In this document: positions 11,013 through 18,789 of the stretch, one piece after another
How positions within the stretch are numbered: the first letter of the stretch is position 1
How the letters are laid out: each line of letters begins with the position of its first letter
Origin: Virgibacillus oceani
GTDB taxonomy: Bacteria; Bacillota; Bacilli; Bacillales; Amphibacillaceae
Reading direction: 5' to 3'
Assembly: GCF_014638995.1 (NCBI RefSeq)
Contig: NZ_BMFR01000003.1
Coordinates: 124,001 to 188,000 of the forward strand
DNA: 64,000 bases
The notes under the pieces: model-generated
The model's database searches: none
The model's input: only the letters and a program-made list of their open reading frames with translations
Told to the model about the DNA's origin: nothing
Translations under genes and position numbers: made by a program

Positions 11013-12722
11013 ATGCCATTCGATGGAATAGTTACTAGAGCAGTAACAGAAGAATTGGATGAGAAAATTATTCCAGGAAAAATCACAAAAATATATCAGC
11101 CGACAGACACCGAACTAGTTTTTACAATTCGCAGTCAAGGCATGAACCATACATTATTACTATCGATACATCCTGCATATGCTAGATTGCACCTGACTGA
11201 CGATGAATATAAAAATCCAGCAGAGCCTCCAATGTTTTGCATGCTTCTCCGCAAGCATTTGGCAGGAGCGATTATCGAATCTATTGAACAATATGGGATG
11301 GAGCGAATTGTTACATTTACCGTCAAAACCCGGAATGAGATTGGGGACATTGCCTATAAAAGCCTTGTCGTTGAATTAATGGGCAAACATAGTAATATTA
11401 TGCTGCTCGATCAGGAAAAAGGACATATTATTGATAGTTTGAAGCATGTATCCATGGCTCAAAACCGGTACAGAACGATTTTACCAGGGGCAGAATACAA
11501 GCTCCCACCTAATCAGAATAAACTGAATCTATTAGATATTGACAGTGAGACATTTATTAAGAAACTCGACTTTAACTCAGGCAAAATTGAAAACCAAATC
11601 GTCAAAACATTGGTAGGTATATCCCCTCTTGCGGCTAAAGAAATCGTCTTTCGCGCTAAACTTGGTTCAGACAAGGCGTACATGGAGAGTTTTACGCAAC
11701 TGCAAGAACCTATTAAGGATCATGCATATACTCCGGTCATCTACCGCGGAAATAAAGAAGATTTTCATGTACTTTCTATTTCCTCCTTTCAGGGTGAACA
11801 GGAAACCTTTTCATCGACAAACGAAATGCTTGACGAATTCTATTCTGGAAAAGCTGAGCGTGACCGTGTGAAGCAACAAGCTAAAGATCTCTATCGATTT
11901 ATTAAAAATGAAAAAGATAAAAACGAACGAAAGATGAAAAAGCACCTGAAAACGATTAAAAAAGCCTCTGGCGCCGAGAAATATCAGCGGCTGGGAGAAT
12001 TGTTAACAGCCAATATGCACCTTGTAAAACAAGGGGATACAACCGTTGATGTGATTGATTATTATGATCCTGAACAAAGTGAACTAACAATAGAGCTTAA
12101 TCCGAACAAAACTCCAAGTGAAAATGCTCAAGGCTTTTTCAAAACATATCAGAAGCTAAAAACATCAAAAAAAATGGTTGAGAAAGAAATTACGAAAACA
12201 AATGAAGAAATTGCCTATTTAGATCAACTATTACAGCAAATTGATGTGGCTAGTGTTGATGATATTGAAGAAATTCGCGAGGAACTTCGTGAGGAAGGAT
12301 ATCTAAAAAAACAAACTAGACAAAAGAAAAAGAATAAACCTGGAAAACCTGTACTCGAGCATTATATATCATCTGATGGCACTTTAATCCTCGTAGGTAA
12401 AAATAATAAGCAAAATGAATATTTGACTACTAAGGTTGGCCATCGTGATGATATTTGGCTCCATACAAAGGATATTCCAGGATCCCATGTTGTAATCCGT
12501 GACCGTGAACCTGGTGAAGAGACATTGCTTGAAGCGGCAGAGCTAGCTGCGTATTTTAGCAAGTCACAGCAATCTTCATCTGTACCCGTTGACTATACAA
12601 CCATTCGACACGTGAAAAAACCAAATGGTGCCAAACCGGGTTATGTTATTTATGATAACCAAAAGACAGTTTTTGTGACACCAGATAAAAGTACTATTAA
12701 CAAGCTAAGGAAAAAAAGATAG
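11013..12722 (+). CDS. rqcH: Ribosome quality control factor RqcH (NFACT family; older name fibronectin-binding protein FbpA)
   Basis: Bacterial Rqc2/NEMF homologue that binds stalled 50S-peptidyl-tRNA complexes and recruits tRNA-Ala to add C-terminal alanine tails, marking the nascent chain for degradation. It has 569 residues. The NFACT-N domain begins MPFDGIVTRAVTEEL, a helix-hairpin and long coiled coil occupy the middle (DRVKQQAKDLYRFIKNEKDKNE region), and the NFACT-R domain with VGKNNKQNEYLTTKVGHRDDIWLHT is near the C terminus. An AGAGGTG site precedes the ATG. It corresponds to yloA of B. subtilis. The fibronectin-binding annotation is historical. Confidence 0.93.
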   Translation: MPFDGIVTRAVTEELDEKIIPGKITKIYQPTDTELVFTIRSQGMNHTLLLSIHPAYARLHLTDDEYKNPAEPPMFCMLLRKHLAGAIIESIEQYGMERIVTFTVKTRNEIGDIAYKSLVVELMGKHSNIMLLDQEKGHIIDSLKHVSMAQNRYRTILPGAEYKLPPNQNKLNLLDIDSETFIKKLDFNSGKIENQIVKTLVGISPLAAKEIVFRAKLGSDKAYMESFTQLQEPIKDHAYTPVIYRGNKEDFHVLSISSFQGEQETFSSTNEMLDEFYSGKAERDRVKQQAKDLYRFIKNEKDKNERKMKKHLKTIKKASGAEKYQRLGELLTANMHLVKQGDTTVDVIDYYDPEQSELTIELNPNKTPSENAQGFFKTYQKLKTSKKMVEKEITKTNEEIAYLDQLLQQIDVASVDDIEEIREELREEGYLKKQTRQKKKNKPGKPVLEHYISSDGTLILVGKNNKQNEYLTTKVGHRDDIWLHTKDIPGSHVVIRDREPGEETLLEAAELAAYFSKSQQSSSVPVDYTTIRHVKKPNGAKPGYVIYDNQKTVFVTPDKSTINKLRKKR

Positions 12723-12723
12723 C

Positions 12724-12787
12724 GGGACAAGGGGTCAGTCCCTTGTCCCATTGAAAAAGCATGTGAAATTCGATTTCACATGCTTTT
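12724..12787 (+). terminator. Double terminator between convergent rqcH and ohr
   Basis: Two consecutive hairpins. The first has a 10-bp stem at 12724-12733 and 12740-12749 (GGGACAAGGG). The second has a perfect 15-bp stem (AAAAGCATGTGAAAT at 12755-12769 with 12773-12787) ending in a T-run on both strands, so it can serve rqcH and ohr. Confidence 0.85.
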
Positions 12788-12806
12788 ATAGAAATTACCT
12801 ATTCAC

Positions 12807-13226
12807 TTACACCGCTTGAGGGTCTAATTTAACTTCAATATTCCCTCTTGTCGCCTTTGAATATGGGCAAAATTCATGAGCGTCTTCCGCCAATTGCTGC
12901 GCATCTTCTGGATTGACACCTTTAATTTTTATCGTTAAAGTAACCGCGATTTTAAAACCGTCATCTTCCGGATCCTTGCAGAAGCTGACATCTGCGGTTG
13001 TTTCGGAATCTATTTTCTTCTTTTGCTTCGAGGCTACTAAGTTCAATGCCCCGTCAAAACAAGCAGAATATGCCGCTGCAAAAAGCTGTTCCGGATTCGA
13101 TCCTTTTTCATCTTTGTTCGTTGCTGGATTAACTAATTTTAAATCAATCAAACCATCTGCTGATTTAACATGACCATCCCGGCCATTTTTCGCTGTTGCA
13201 CTTGATGTAAATATAACATCTCTCAT
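12807..13226 (-). CDS. ohr: Organic hydroperoxide resistance protein (Ohr/OsmC family)
   Basis: Thiol-dependent peroxidase that reduces organic hydroperoxides, working as a dimer in the cytoplasm; 139 residues. Both reactive cysteines are present: Cys56 in AAYSACFDGA and Cys120 in HEFCPYSKATRGN, the Ohr-type signatures. The N-terminal domain runs from DVIFTSSATAKNGRDG. No MarR-type OhrR gene is adjacent; the neighbour is a LysR regulator transcribed in the same direction just upstream, which may or may not control it. Confidence 0.92.
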   Translation of the reverse strand: MRDVIFTSSATAKNGRDGHVKSADGLIDLKLVNPATNKDEKGSNPEQLFAAAYSACFDGALNLVASKQKKKIDSETTADVSFCKDPEDDGFKIAVTLTIKIKGVNPEDAQQLAEDAHEFCPYSKATRGNIEVKLDPQAV

Positions 13227-13297
13227 TACTCAACACTCCTTTAAAATTTAAAAATACGATATAGTTATTTGTTCCTTGAAATAGAAGGAATTAAACA

Positions 13298-14158
13298 TTA
13301 AAGAAATGTTTTGTCGATTATTGCTTTAATAAAATGGTCCACTTGCGGTAATTTTCGGATGCCTTCCTGATAACAAACCCAAGTATCCCTTGTAACAGGT
13401 TCCCCATTTAATTCCAGCGGGATATTTGGATATTCATCCATCATGAAATCTGATACACTCTCCGGCAGCACAGCCATACCGAGCCCTTGCTTCATAAATT
13501 GTTTGCATGTTTCAATTTGATCTACACGAATTGCTTTCTGCGGCTTAATCCGGTCCTGATGATGGTACAGCCAGTTATCTACTAATTCATGCATGCTGTC
13601 ATCACTCTTAAATGAGATCAACGGACGTTCCTTCAATTTATTCTTTGGAAACGGTTCTGTATCAAAAAAGTACAATGGATCATCAAACAAGCGTTCACAT
13701 GTGCTCTCCTTTAATTTTTCACCGCGAATAATGCAAACGTGGTAATTTTTATGATCCCGTTTAATATCCTCGCTAATTCCAGTTACTAGATCAATTGCTA
13801 CTTTAGGGAATTTTCTTGTATACTCAGCCAATATTGCAGGCAAAAAACGCTGGCTGATAATCGTCGAACAAGCAATCGATAATGTACCCTGGACTTCTTC
13901 CCCTGACTGTGCAATGGCATTTTTGATTGCTTGTTCCCTTGTGATTACTTTTTTTGCGTGTTCTAAAATTAATTCCCCTGCAGGTGTAAGCATCAGGCTT
14001 TTTGGAGTGCGTATAAAAATGTTTTGACCGAAATATTCTTCAATATATTTAAGCCGTTGCGTTACAGCTGGCTGTGAAATTAAAATGGCCTTTGCCGTAC
14101 CTCGAATGGTGCCAATTTCATTTAACTTCAGTAATAAAGCATAATCATCAATTTTCAT
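13298..14158 (-). CDS. LysR-family transcriptional regulator
   Basis: Probable metabolite-responsive DNA-binding regulator, 286 residues. The N-terminal winged helix-turn-helix (IRGTAKAILISQPAVTQRLKYIEEYFG) is typical of LysR proteins, followed by a linker helix and a periplasmic-binding-like effector domain. I place the start at MKIDDYALL, with GAGGT 8 bases before it, not six codons upstream. It is divergent from a methyltransferase gene, and the shared gap holds inverted ATAAGTAT/ATACTTAT arms. The effector cannot be told from the sequence; control of the divergent gene, of ohr, or of itself are all possible. Confidence 0.88.
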   Translation of the reverse strand: MKIDDYALLLKLNEIGTIRGTAKAILISQPAVTQRLKYIEEYFGQNIFIRTPKSLMLTPAGELILEHAKKVITREQAIKNAIAQSGEEVQGTLSIACSTIISQRFLPAILAEYTRKFPKVAIDLVTGISEDIKRDHKNYHVCIIRGEKLKESTCERLFDDPLYFFDTEPFPKNKLKERPLISFKSDDSMHELVDNWLYHHQDRIKPQKAIRVDQIETCKQFMKQGLGMAVLPESVSDFMMDEYPNIPLELNGEPVTRDTWVCYQEGIRKLPQVDHFIKAIIDKTFL

Positions 14159-14175
14159 GTTAGTCGACCTCATCA

Positions 14176-14223
14176 TATAAGTATTTGTTATTACTTTTGA
14201 TTATAAACTAATATTATACTTAT
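14176..14223. promoter_or_regulatory. Possible operator between the LysR and methyltransferase genes
   Basis: ATAAGTAT (14177-14184) and its complement ATACTTAT (14216-14223) flank the AT-rich divergent promoter region. LysR proteins commonly bind two such arms, but the arms here are AT-rich and could be chance. Confidence 0.35.
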
Positions 14224-14274
14224 TGCATCAGATAGCATATGCTTACTATATACATTGGAGAAGAAGGTGCGATA

Positions 14275-15036
14275 ATGAAGGAAAAAGATCACGTTAAAGA
14301 AGTTTTTTCGAAAAACAAAGAGGCATATGTTTCAAGCTCAACACATTCGACTGGAAGTGATTTACCTTTAATGATTGAATGGCTGAAACCTAAGTCCACT
14401 ATGATAGCATTGGATATCGCGACTGGTGGAGGACATGTCGCCAAGCAGCTTTCACGTCATATTGGAAAAGTAATTGCAACAGATCTTACGGAGGAAATGC
14501 TGGAGAACACTTCCCGGCATTTAACATCGATTAACAATATTAGCTATAAGGTTGCTGATGCAGAGAATTTGCCATTTGATGATCATTCATTCGACATTGT
14601 TACATGCCGGATTGCAGCCCATCATTTTCCAAATCCTGATTTGTTCGTCCAAGAAGTGGCCAGAGTTCTGAAACAAGATGGGAAATTTTTATTCATTGAT
14701 AATATTGCACCGGATGATCATGCATTGGATAGATTCAATAATACATTGGAAAAAATGCGGGATTATAGTCATGTAAGATCACGGACTATTCTGGAATGGA
14801 AGTCTATTTTTGCAGATTTTGGATTATCGATTGAAAAAGAAAAAAACAGAAAGAAAACACTCCCATATCAGGAATGGATTAAGAGAACACTGGATAGCAA
14901 GAATGATATGAACAGGGTTGAGAAGTTTATATTGGAAGCTTCAGATGAAATAAAAGAATACTTTCAGGTAAGGATGGAAGACGGCTGTATTATTTCATTT
15001 GCGATTGATGAGTGGATGGTGCTGGGCCAGAAATAA
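14275..15036 (+). CDS. Class I SAM-dependent methyltransferase (UbiE/YcgJ-like)
   Basis: 253 residues with a Rossmann-type methyltransferase fold: motif I ALDIATGGGHVAK at about 45-57, an acidic ribose-binding ATDLTEEML, a DAENLPFDDHSFDIVTCRIAAHHF segment and VLKQDGKFLFID, as in ubiquinone/menaquinone-type enzymes. The N terminus (VKEVFSKNKEAYVSS) resembles B. subtilis YcgJ, which has no firmly known substrate. The start at 14275 is favoured by AAGGTG upstream and by homology; an upstream ATG is possible. Substrate unknown. Confidence 0.87.
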   Translation: MKEKDHVKEVFSKNKEAYVSSSTHSTGSDLPLMIEWLKPKSTMIALDIATGGGHVAKQLSRHIGKVIATDLTEEMLENTSRHLTSINNISYKVADAENLPFDDHSFDIVTCRIAAHHFPNPDLFVQEVARVLKQDGKFLFIDNIAPDDHALDRFNNTLEKMRDYSHVRSRTILEWKSIFADFGLSIEKEKNRKKTLPYQEWIKRTLDSKNDMNRVEKFILEASDEIKEYFQVRMEDGCIISFAIDEWMVLGQK

Positions 15037-15043
15037 GTGAATG

Positions 15044-15070
15044 GACCACTTAGATTTAAAGTGGTCTTTT
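15044..15070 (+). terminator. Terminator of the methyltransferase gene
   Basis: An 8-bp stem (GACCACTT at 15044-15051 with AAGTGGTC at 15059-15066) is followed by TTTT. It starts just after the stop codon. Confidence 0.75.
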
Positions 15071-15071
15071 C

Positions 15072-15692
15072 CTATGTATGTACATTCGTTTGTTGTTTCA
15101 TCTTCCAAGTTACAAGGATTGAGATTAAAAGGAAGTATACAGCATAAATCGCTATAGATAAAATTGTATTTTGAGTTACCTGTATTCCGGCAATTGTAAA
15201 AATTACAGTCCGTGGCAATTTCCCAAGTAAACTAGCAACTATGAAGGTTTCAAGCCTTACCTTTGTAATCCCGCATAAAATGTTTACTAGTGGTGATGGT
15301 ATAATTGGCACAATACGCAAACCAAGAATCCCAATAAATGCGTTTTGTTCAAAATATGTTTTATAGTTTTTTATTTTTGGAAATTTATCAAGCATACGTT
15401 GCACCCAGTCCTGGAATCCATAACGAGCCATCAAAAACATTATAATTGTACCAGCAATTACTCCTGATAAAATAATCGCTGTTCCAAGTATAACGCCAAA
15501 AGAAGCACCTATTATACCAGCAGCCACAACAAATGGCACGACAGGAAAGAACACTAGTAATGCGAAAAATAGCATACTAATAATGATGGAAAGTTCATCA
15601 CCTGAGCGGATCCATGCAAGAAACACATCTTTGTTTATGAATAGGAGGATAACCAATAATGTGTATATAGCTATTGTAAAGAACTTTTTCAT
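15072..15692 (-). CDS. TVP38/TMEM64 (SNARE-associated/DedA-superfamily) membrane protein
   Basis: Integral membrane protein of 206 residues with about five to six hydrophobic segments. The FPVVPFVVAAGIIGASFG stretch and the later RIVPIIPSPLVNILCG motif are typical of VTT-domain proteins such as B. subtilis YtxB, YdjZ and YhjE, thought to act in lipid or membrane handling. It lies downstream of the matrix operon but beyond that operon's terminator, so it is probably separately transcribed. Its exact role is unknown. Confidence 0.85.
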   Translation of the reverse strand: MKKFFTIAIYTLLVILLFINKDVFLAWIRSGDELSIIISMLFFALLVFFPVVPFVVAAGIIGASFGVILGTAIILSGVIAGTIIMFLMARYGFQDWVQRMLDKFPKIKNYKTYFEQNAFIGILGLRIVPIIPSPLVNILCGITKVRLETFIVASLLGKLPRTVIFTIAGIQVTQNTILSIAIYAVYFLLISILVTWKMKQQTNVHT

Positions 15693-15720
15693 CTGATCAC
15701 CTTTAACTTTTAAAGTTTAC

Positions 15721-15756
15721 AAAAAAACAACCTTGATTATTAACGTTCAATCAAGG
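15721..15756 (-). terminator. Terminator of the matrix-fibre operon
   Basis: CCTTGATT (15731-15738) pairs with AATCAAGG (15749-15756). On the minus strand the stem is followed by TTGTTTTTTTG. It closes the five-gene operon that begins at 19422. Confidence 0.88.
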
Positions 15757-15759
15757 CAA

Positions 15760-16419
15760 TTATACTCGTTTATTATCAAGCCGTCTTATTCGATAAAGTA
15801 ATAATACTATTCCCCCAGCAACTACCAATGCAGCACCGATAAGCAGGTAAGTGAACATATTTGTAGCTGTAACTGGTAATTTGGATCCTCCGCCTGAGAA
15901 ACTATCATCGCCTCCAACTACTCCTCCACTAGTTTCTTCATCCGTTCCACTATTATTTCCTTCTGCTGTAAAGATAATTAAGAAATTAGAGCTGAGACCT
16001 TGAAAATCATTCCCTAACTCCTCTGGAAACCTTATCGTAAAGGTTAGCTTTTCATCACTTGAAGGGGCAAGAGTTCTCGGTGATATTCCTTTGAAATCAG
16101 TGAGTTTACCATTATATATCTCACCATTTCCATCTTCTATTTCCAGTAATAGTTCGTTAAATAACTTTTTCGATCCGCCTTCATTTTGTACTGTTGTAAC
16201 ATACTTAAATTCTTTTAAACCATTATTTTGAACAACAATTTCCCTCGGTGCCCAGTCCCCTGGCTTCATGTTCTCAATATCAAATAAATACTCACTAGGT
16301 GTAATTCCAATATCTATTTCTGATTCAGAATTTGTTTCACCTGAAACCGAATGTCCTGGATAAACAAAAGGTAGCATAAATAAAATGAATGTTATTCCAA
16401 ATAATAAGATCTTTTTCAT
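15760..16419 (-). CDS. Putative wall-anchored protein with TasA-like domain and LPVTA sorting signal
   Basis: 219 residues. An N-terminal signal peptide (MKKILLFGITFILFMLPF) leads into a domain whose landmarks match the TasA/CalY proteins of the same operon: ENMKPGDWAPREIVVQNNG against KNLKPGDVMVREFVLGNSG, and a late DFQGLSSNF strand against EFQGDALNL. A Gly-rich linker (about 165-178) precedes LPVTA at 181-185, a hydrophobic helix and a basic tail RIRR, which is a sortase sorting signal of the LPxTA type used by class D-like enzymes. Unlike its neighbours it lacks the AYF motif of SipW substrates. I infer that it links fibres to peptidoglycan. The start at 16419 has AGGAGGG 7 bases upstream. 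Confidence 0.8.
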   Translation of the reverse strand: MKKILLFGITFILFMLPFVYPGHSVSGETNSESEIDIGITPSEYLFDIENMKPGDWAPREIVVQNNGLKEFKYVTTVQNEGGSKKLFNELLLEIEDGNGEIYNGKLTDFKGISPRTLAPSSDEKLTFTIRFPEELGNDFQGLSSNFLIIFTAEGNNSGTDEETSGGVVGGDDSFSGGGSKLPVTATNMFTYLLIGAALVVAGGIVLLLYRIRRLDNKRV

Positions 16420-16471
16420 CTGACTTCCCTCCTGTCGCCGGCAGCTATACATCGAATATATAGCTCCATGA

Positions 16472-17068
16472 CTATGAGACCTCTGCATTTTCCTTTACAC
16501 TATTTTTATTCTTCTTATTATTTATATCAAGCTCTGACAATGCTCTCCAGATGACAAACCCAGAATAACAGAGAAGGATGAGCCCTGGTATTAATAATAG
16601 AAATGCACCATTTTTCGATTGGGAAAAGTTAACAAAGTAACCGACATATGGAATTGTAAACCCTGAATATTCTGCTAGAACATTTTCAGATAGAACCGGA
16701 TCCATATCAGGGGCATTATTGTTATCCCCTTTTGTTCGGTATAATGTGTTATCCCCGCTTTCAACAACCTCAACAATTCTATGTGTGATCAGCTTTTCAT
16801 CCTCTGCCATAAACGTAATGACATCATCTTTTTCAAATCGAGTCATATCGCCACCGGGCTTAACCGCTATGATGGACCCTGTTTTAATACCCGGTTCCAT
16901 TGATCCAGACAAAACAGTTTTTAATTGATAGCCGAAAATCTCTGGTTCCCCTCCAGAAGCCTTTGACATGACAACAACGACTAACATACCGATTAGCACT
17001 GTAAATAATATTCCTGTTGTAATGTTATTCATCCATTTCAATACTTTTTTCTTATTTAGTTTGCTCAT
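16472..17068 (-). CDS. sipW: Signal peptidase I of the SipW (ER-type) class
   Basis: Membrane signal peptidase, 198 residues, with one N-terminal and one C-terminal membrane segment. The catalytic Ser56 is in SGSMEPG and His96 in ITHRIVEV takes the place of the Lys used by SipS/SipT enzymes; Asp115 is in KGDNNNAPD. This Ser-His-Asp set defines the ER/archaeal type to which SipW belongs. In B. subtilis SipW is the peptidase needed for TasA and TapA export. It overlaps the TapA-like gene by 17 bases, indicating coupled translation, and follows two genes with SipW-type signal peptides. Confidence 0.92.
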   Translation of the reverse strand: MSKLNKKKVLKWMNNITTGILFTVLIGMLVVVVMSKASGGEPEIFGYQLKTVLSGSMEPGIKTGSIIAVKPGGDMTRFEKDDVITFMAEDEKLITHRIVEVVESGDNTLYRTKGDNNNAPDMDPVLSENVLAEYSGFTIPYVGYFVNFSQSKNGAFLLLIPGLILLCYSGFVIWRALSELDINNKKNKNSVKENAEVS

Positions 17069-17924
17069 TTGCTGAATCCCCCTCTTCTGCGTTAGTTTCA
17101 GATTCTTTTTTCACTTTTTTATTAGCAGTATTTTCCTGTTTCTTGTCTTCTTCCGCACCTGTATTCTCTGTTGATTTATCACTTTCATTTGACGAATCAC
17201 TATTTTCCCCATTGCCAGCACCCTGATCTTTTTTATCTTCCTGTTTGGTATCATCATTATTTGCGGCTTCTGATTCATCGGCAGAATCGTTACCTTCTTC
17301 TTTTGATGAATCCGTTTTTGAATCAGATTTTTCTTCTTCGTTACCTTGTTCAGATTGTTTCTCTTCTGCGTTTTCGTGTTTATCGGCTTCCGCAGGTTCT
17401 TCTTCTAGTTTTTCGATACACTTAACCATTACTTTTTCGCTCCAAATTATCTTTTTGCCATCACCTTCATAGTCGGATCGCTGCTTCGCTTTAAACATGT
17501 ATGAACCTATTTTTTCAGCTTTGTAGGTTAACGTGTCAGTTGCGCCTGCATCAATAGGATCAATGCTGCCTTCAGCAATCTTTGTTCCTTGATTTTTGGG
17601 GTTTCCATTTTCAGAATAATAGACTTCATATTCCGTTGATCCGATCATACCGAAACCTTTGTTTTTAATTCCAACTGAGATTTCAACCGGAGGGCAAGCT
17701 TTAATAGTCTGCGTTGGTTTACCTGTAAAAACCAAATCACTTCCATCCCACCATGATCCCGCTTCAATTACTTGTTTTTCCGAATTCGAATTAATGAAAT
17801 AAGCACCCGTTCCAGAGGATAGATAACTGAATATAAAGGTTGTTACATAAAAAATGGCCAGAAGCTTGCTAACTAGCATAAGCTTTTTTCTGTTTTTAAA
17901 CTTTTTAAGACGACTCATTCGCAA
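17052..17924 (-). CDS. tapA: TapA-like matrix fibre assembly/anchoring protein
   Basis: 290 residues. After an N-terminal hydrophobic helix, GTGAYFINSNSE (38-49) resembles the SipW-dependent cleavage region. The core matches B. subtilis TapA at several landmarks: CPP (Cys77; TapA has CSP), N-x-G after a strand, a long beta-rich middle, then WSEKVMVKC with Cys169 (TapA has WSEPMRLAKC). Residues from about 171 to 290 are a charged low-complexity tail rich in Glu, Asp, Lys, Ser and Asn, also a TapA feature. TapA starts and anchors TasA fibres in B. subtilis. A TTG start fits best: GGAGGG lies 7 bases upstream, too far from the next ATG. Confidence 0.82.
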   Translation of the reverse strand: MRMSRLKKFKNRKKLMLVSKLLAIFYVTTFIFSYLSSGTGAYFINSNSEKQVIEAGSWWDGSDLVFTGKPTQTIKACPPVEISVGIKNKGFGMIGSTEYEVYYSENGNPKNQGTKIAEGSIDPIDAGATDTLTYKAEKIGSYMFKAKQRSDYEGDGKKIIWSEKVMVKCIEKLEEEPAEADKHENAEEKQSEQGNEEEKSDSKTDSSKEEGNDSADESEAANNDDTKQEDKKDQGAGNGENSDSSNESDKSTENTGAEEDKKQENTANKKVKKESETNAEEGDSANEQTK

Positions 17925-17986
17925 AATACTCCCTCCTACCAGCTTGTTTTATGACTTTATAGAGTTTTCCATAAACAATGTTAATC

Positions 17987-18042
17987 TTTATACACATTCA
18001 TAAATACAGAACGATTGTTTTATGTTTATGAGTATGTATAAA
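17987..18042 (-). other. Long hairpin between the second fibre gene and tapA
   Basis: Eighteen-base arms (17987-18004 and 18025-18042) match as complements at 16 of 18 positions, with a 20-base loop. No T-run follows on the minus strand, so it looks more like an mRNA-processing or 3'-protecting structure than a terminator. It could keep fibre-subunit mRNA more abundant than downstream genes. Confidence 0.55.
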
Positions 18043-18072
18043 TCAGGAAGGAGAATAACTCTCCCCCCTTAT

Positions 18073-18642
18073 TTATCTTAATTCTCCGTCTTGCTGCGAT
18101 GCTTCATACTTAAATGTTACATCCAGTACATCACCTTGATAGATATTTTGTGATTCACCCGTATCACGGAAAATAAATTGATAAGTTAAAATTTCTCTAT
18201 CTCCCGCATTAAGGTCTTTATCAATTACCAAATCGTTAATTTCACTTAATGGAACATTATCAATGATTACTGGGGTTCCAGCAGGTTCCTGAGGGTCATA
18301 AACCGTAACATAAATTTGACTTGCAAAATCCTCATCACCATTATCACCATTTACATCCTTGACCTCATAATCCGCGTTCAGCAATACATCTTTTATTGAC
18401 AAAGATCCTTCATTAATCAAGCGAACTTGACGGTACATTTTATCACCAGGTTTTATGTTTTCAACGGTAAAGTTTAAATTACCGCCTTCATTCGTTGAAA
18501 GAGCAAGGTCTAATGTTCCGGCAGCAAATGTATTATCCGTGTTTTCTGTATCATTGAAATAAGCAAACGTTCCCCCGCCAATTAAGCTTACTCCAAGTGC
18601 TGCAGATGCTATACCCATTCCTAATTTATTCTTTATACCCAT
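18073..18642 (-). CDS. TasA/CalY-type matrix fibre protein (second copy)
   Basis: Secreted fibre subunit family (TasA/camelysin), 189 residues. The signal peptide carries the SipW-type GGGTFAYFNDTENTDNTFAAG motif, followed by GTLDLALS, the NIKPGDKMYRQVRLINEGSLSI strand-turn segment, and a C-terminal strand ending in ASQQDGELR. It is a paralogue of the next gene upstream, sharing the leader and C-terminal ending, with a different middle. I do not assign a protease activity; the camelysin name comes from B. cereus CalY. The start at 18642 is set by AGGAGG 9 to 10 bases upstream and by family alignment. Confidence 0.87.
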   Translation of the reverse strand: MGIKNKLGMGIASAALGVSLIGGGTFAYFNDTENTDNTFAAGTLDLALSTNEGGNLNFTVENIKPGDKMYRQVRLINEGSLSIKDVLLNADYEVKDVNGDNGDEDFASQIYVTVYDPQEPAGTPVIIDNVPLSEINDLVIDKDLNAGDREILTYQFIFRDTGESQNIYQGDVLDVTFKYEASQQDGELR

Positions 18643-18752
18643 GTAAGACTTCCTCCTATATTCCCTATTACGGTAATGTGGAAAAAATTCCACATTTGAC
18701 TAAGTATCTTCTTTTTGTACTTATCTGTTTTAAATAAATGTAAAAAGTGAAG

Positions 18753-18776
18753 GAGAGAAGGTATATGCCTTCTCTC
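18753..18776 (-). other. Hairpin between the two fibre genes
   Basis: A perfect 9-bp stem (GAGAGAAGG at 18753-18761 with CCTTCTCTC at 18768-18776) has a 6-base loop. On the minus strand the bases after it are only loosely T-rich, so it may be a weak attenuator or a stabilising structure. Confidence 0.55.
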
Positions 18777-18789
18777 TATTCAACTTTAC

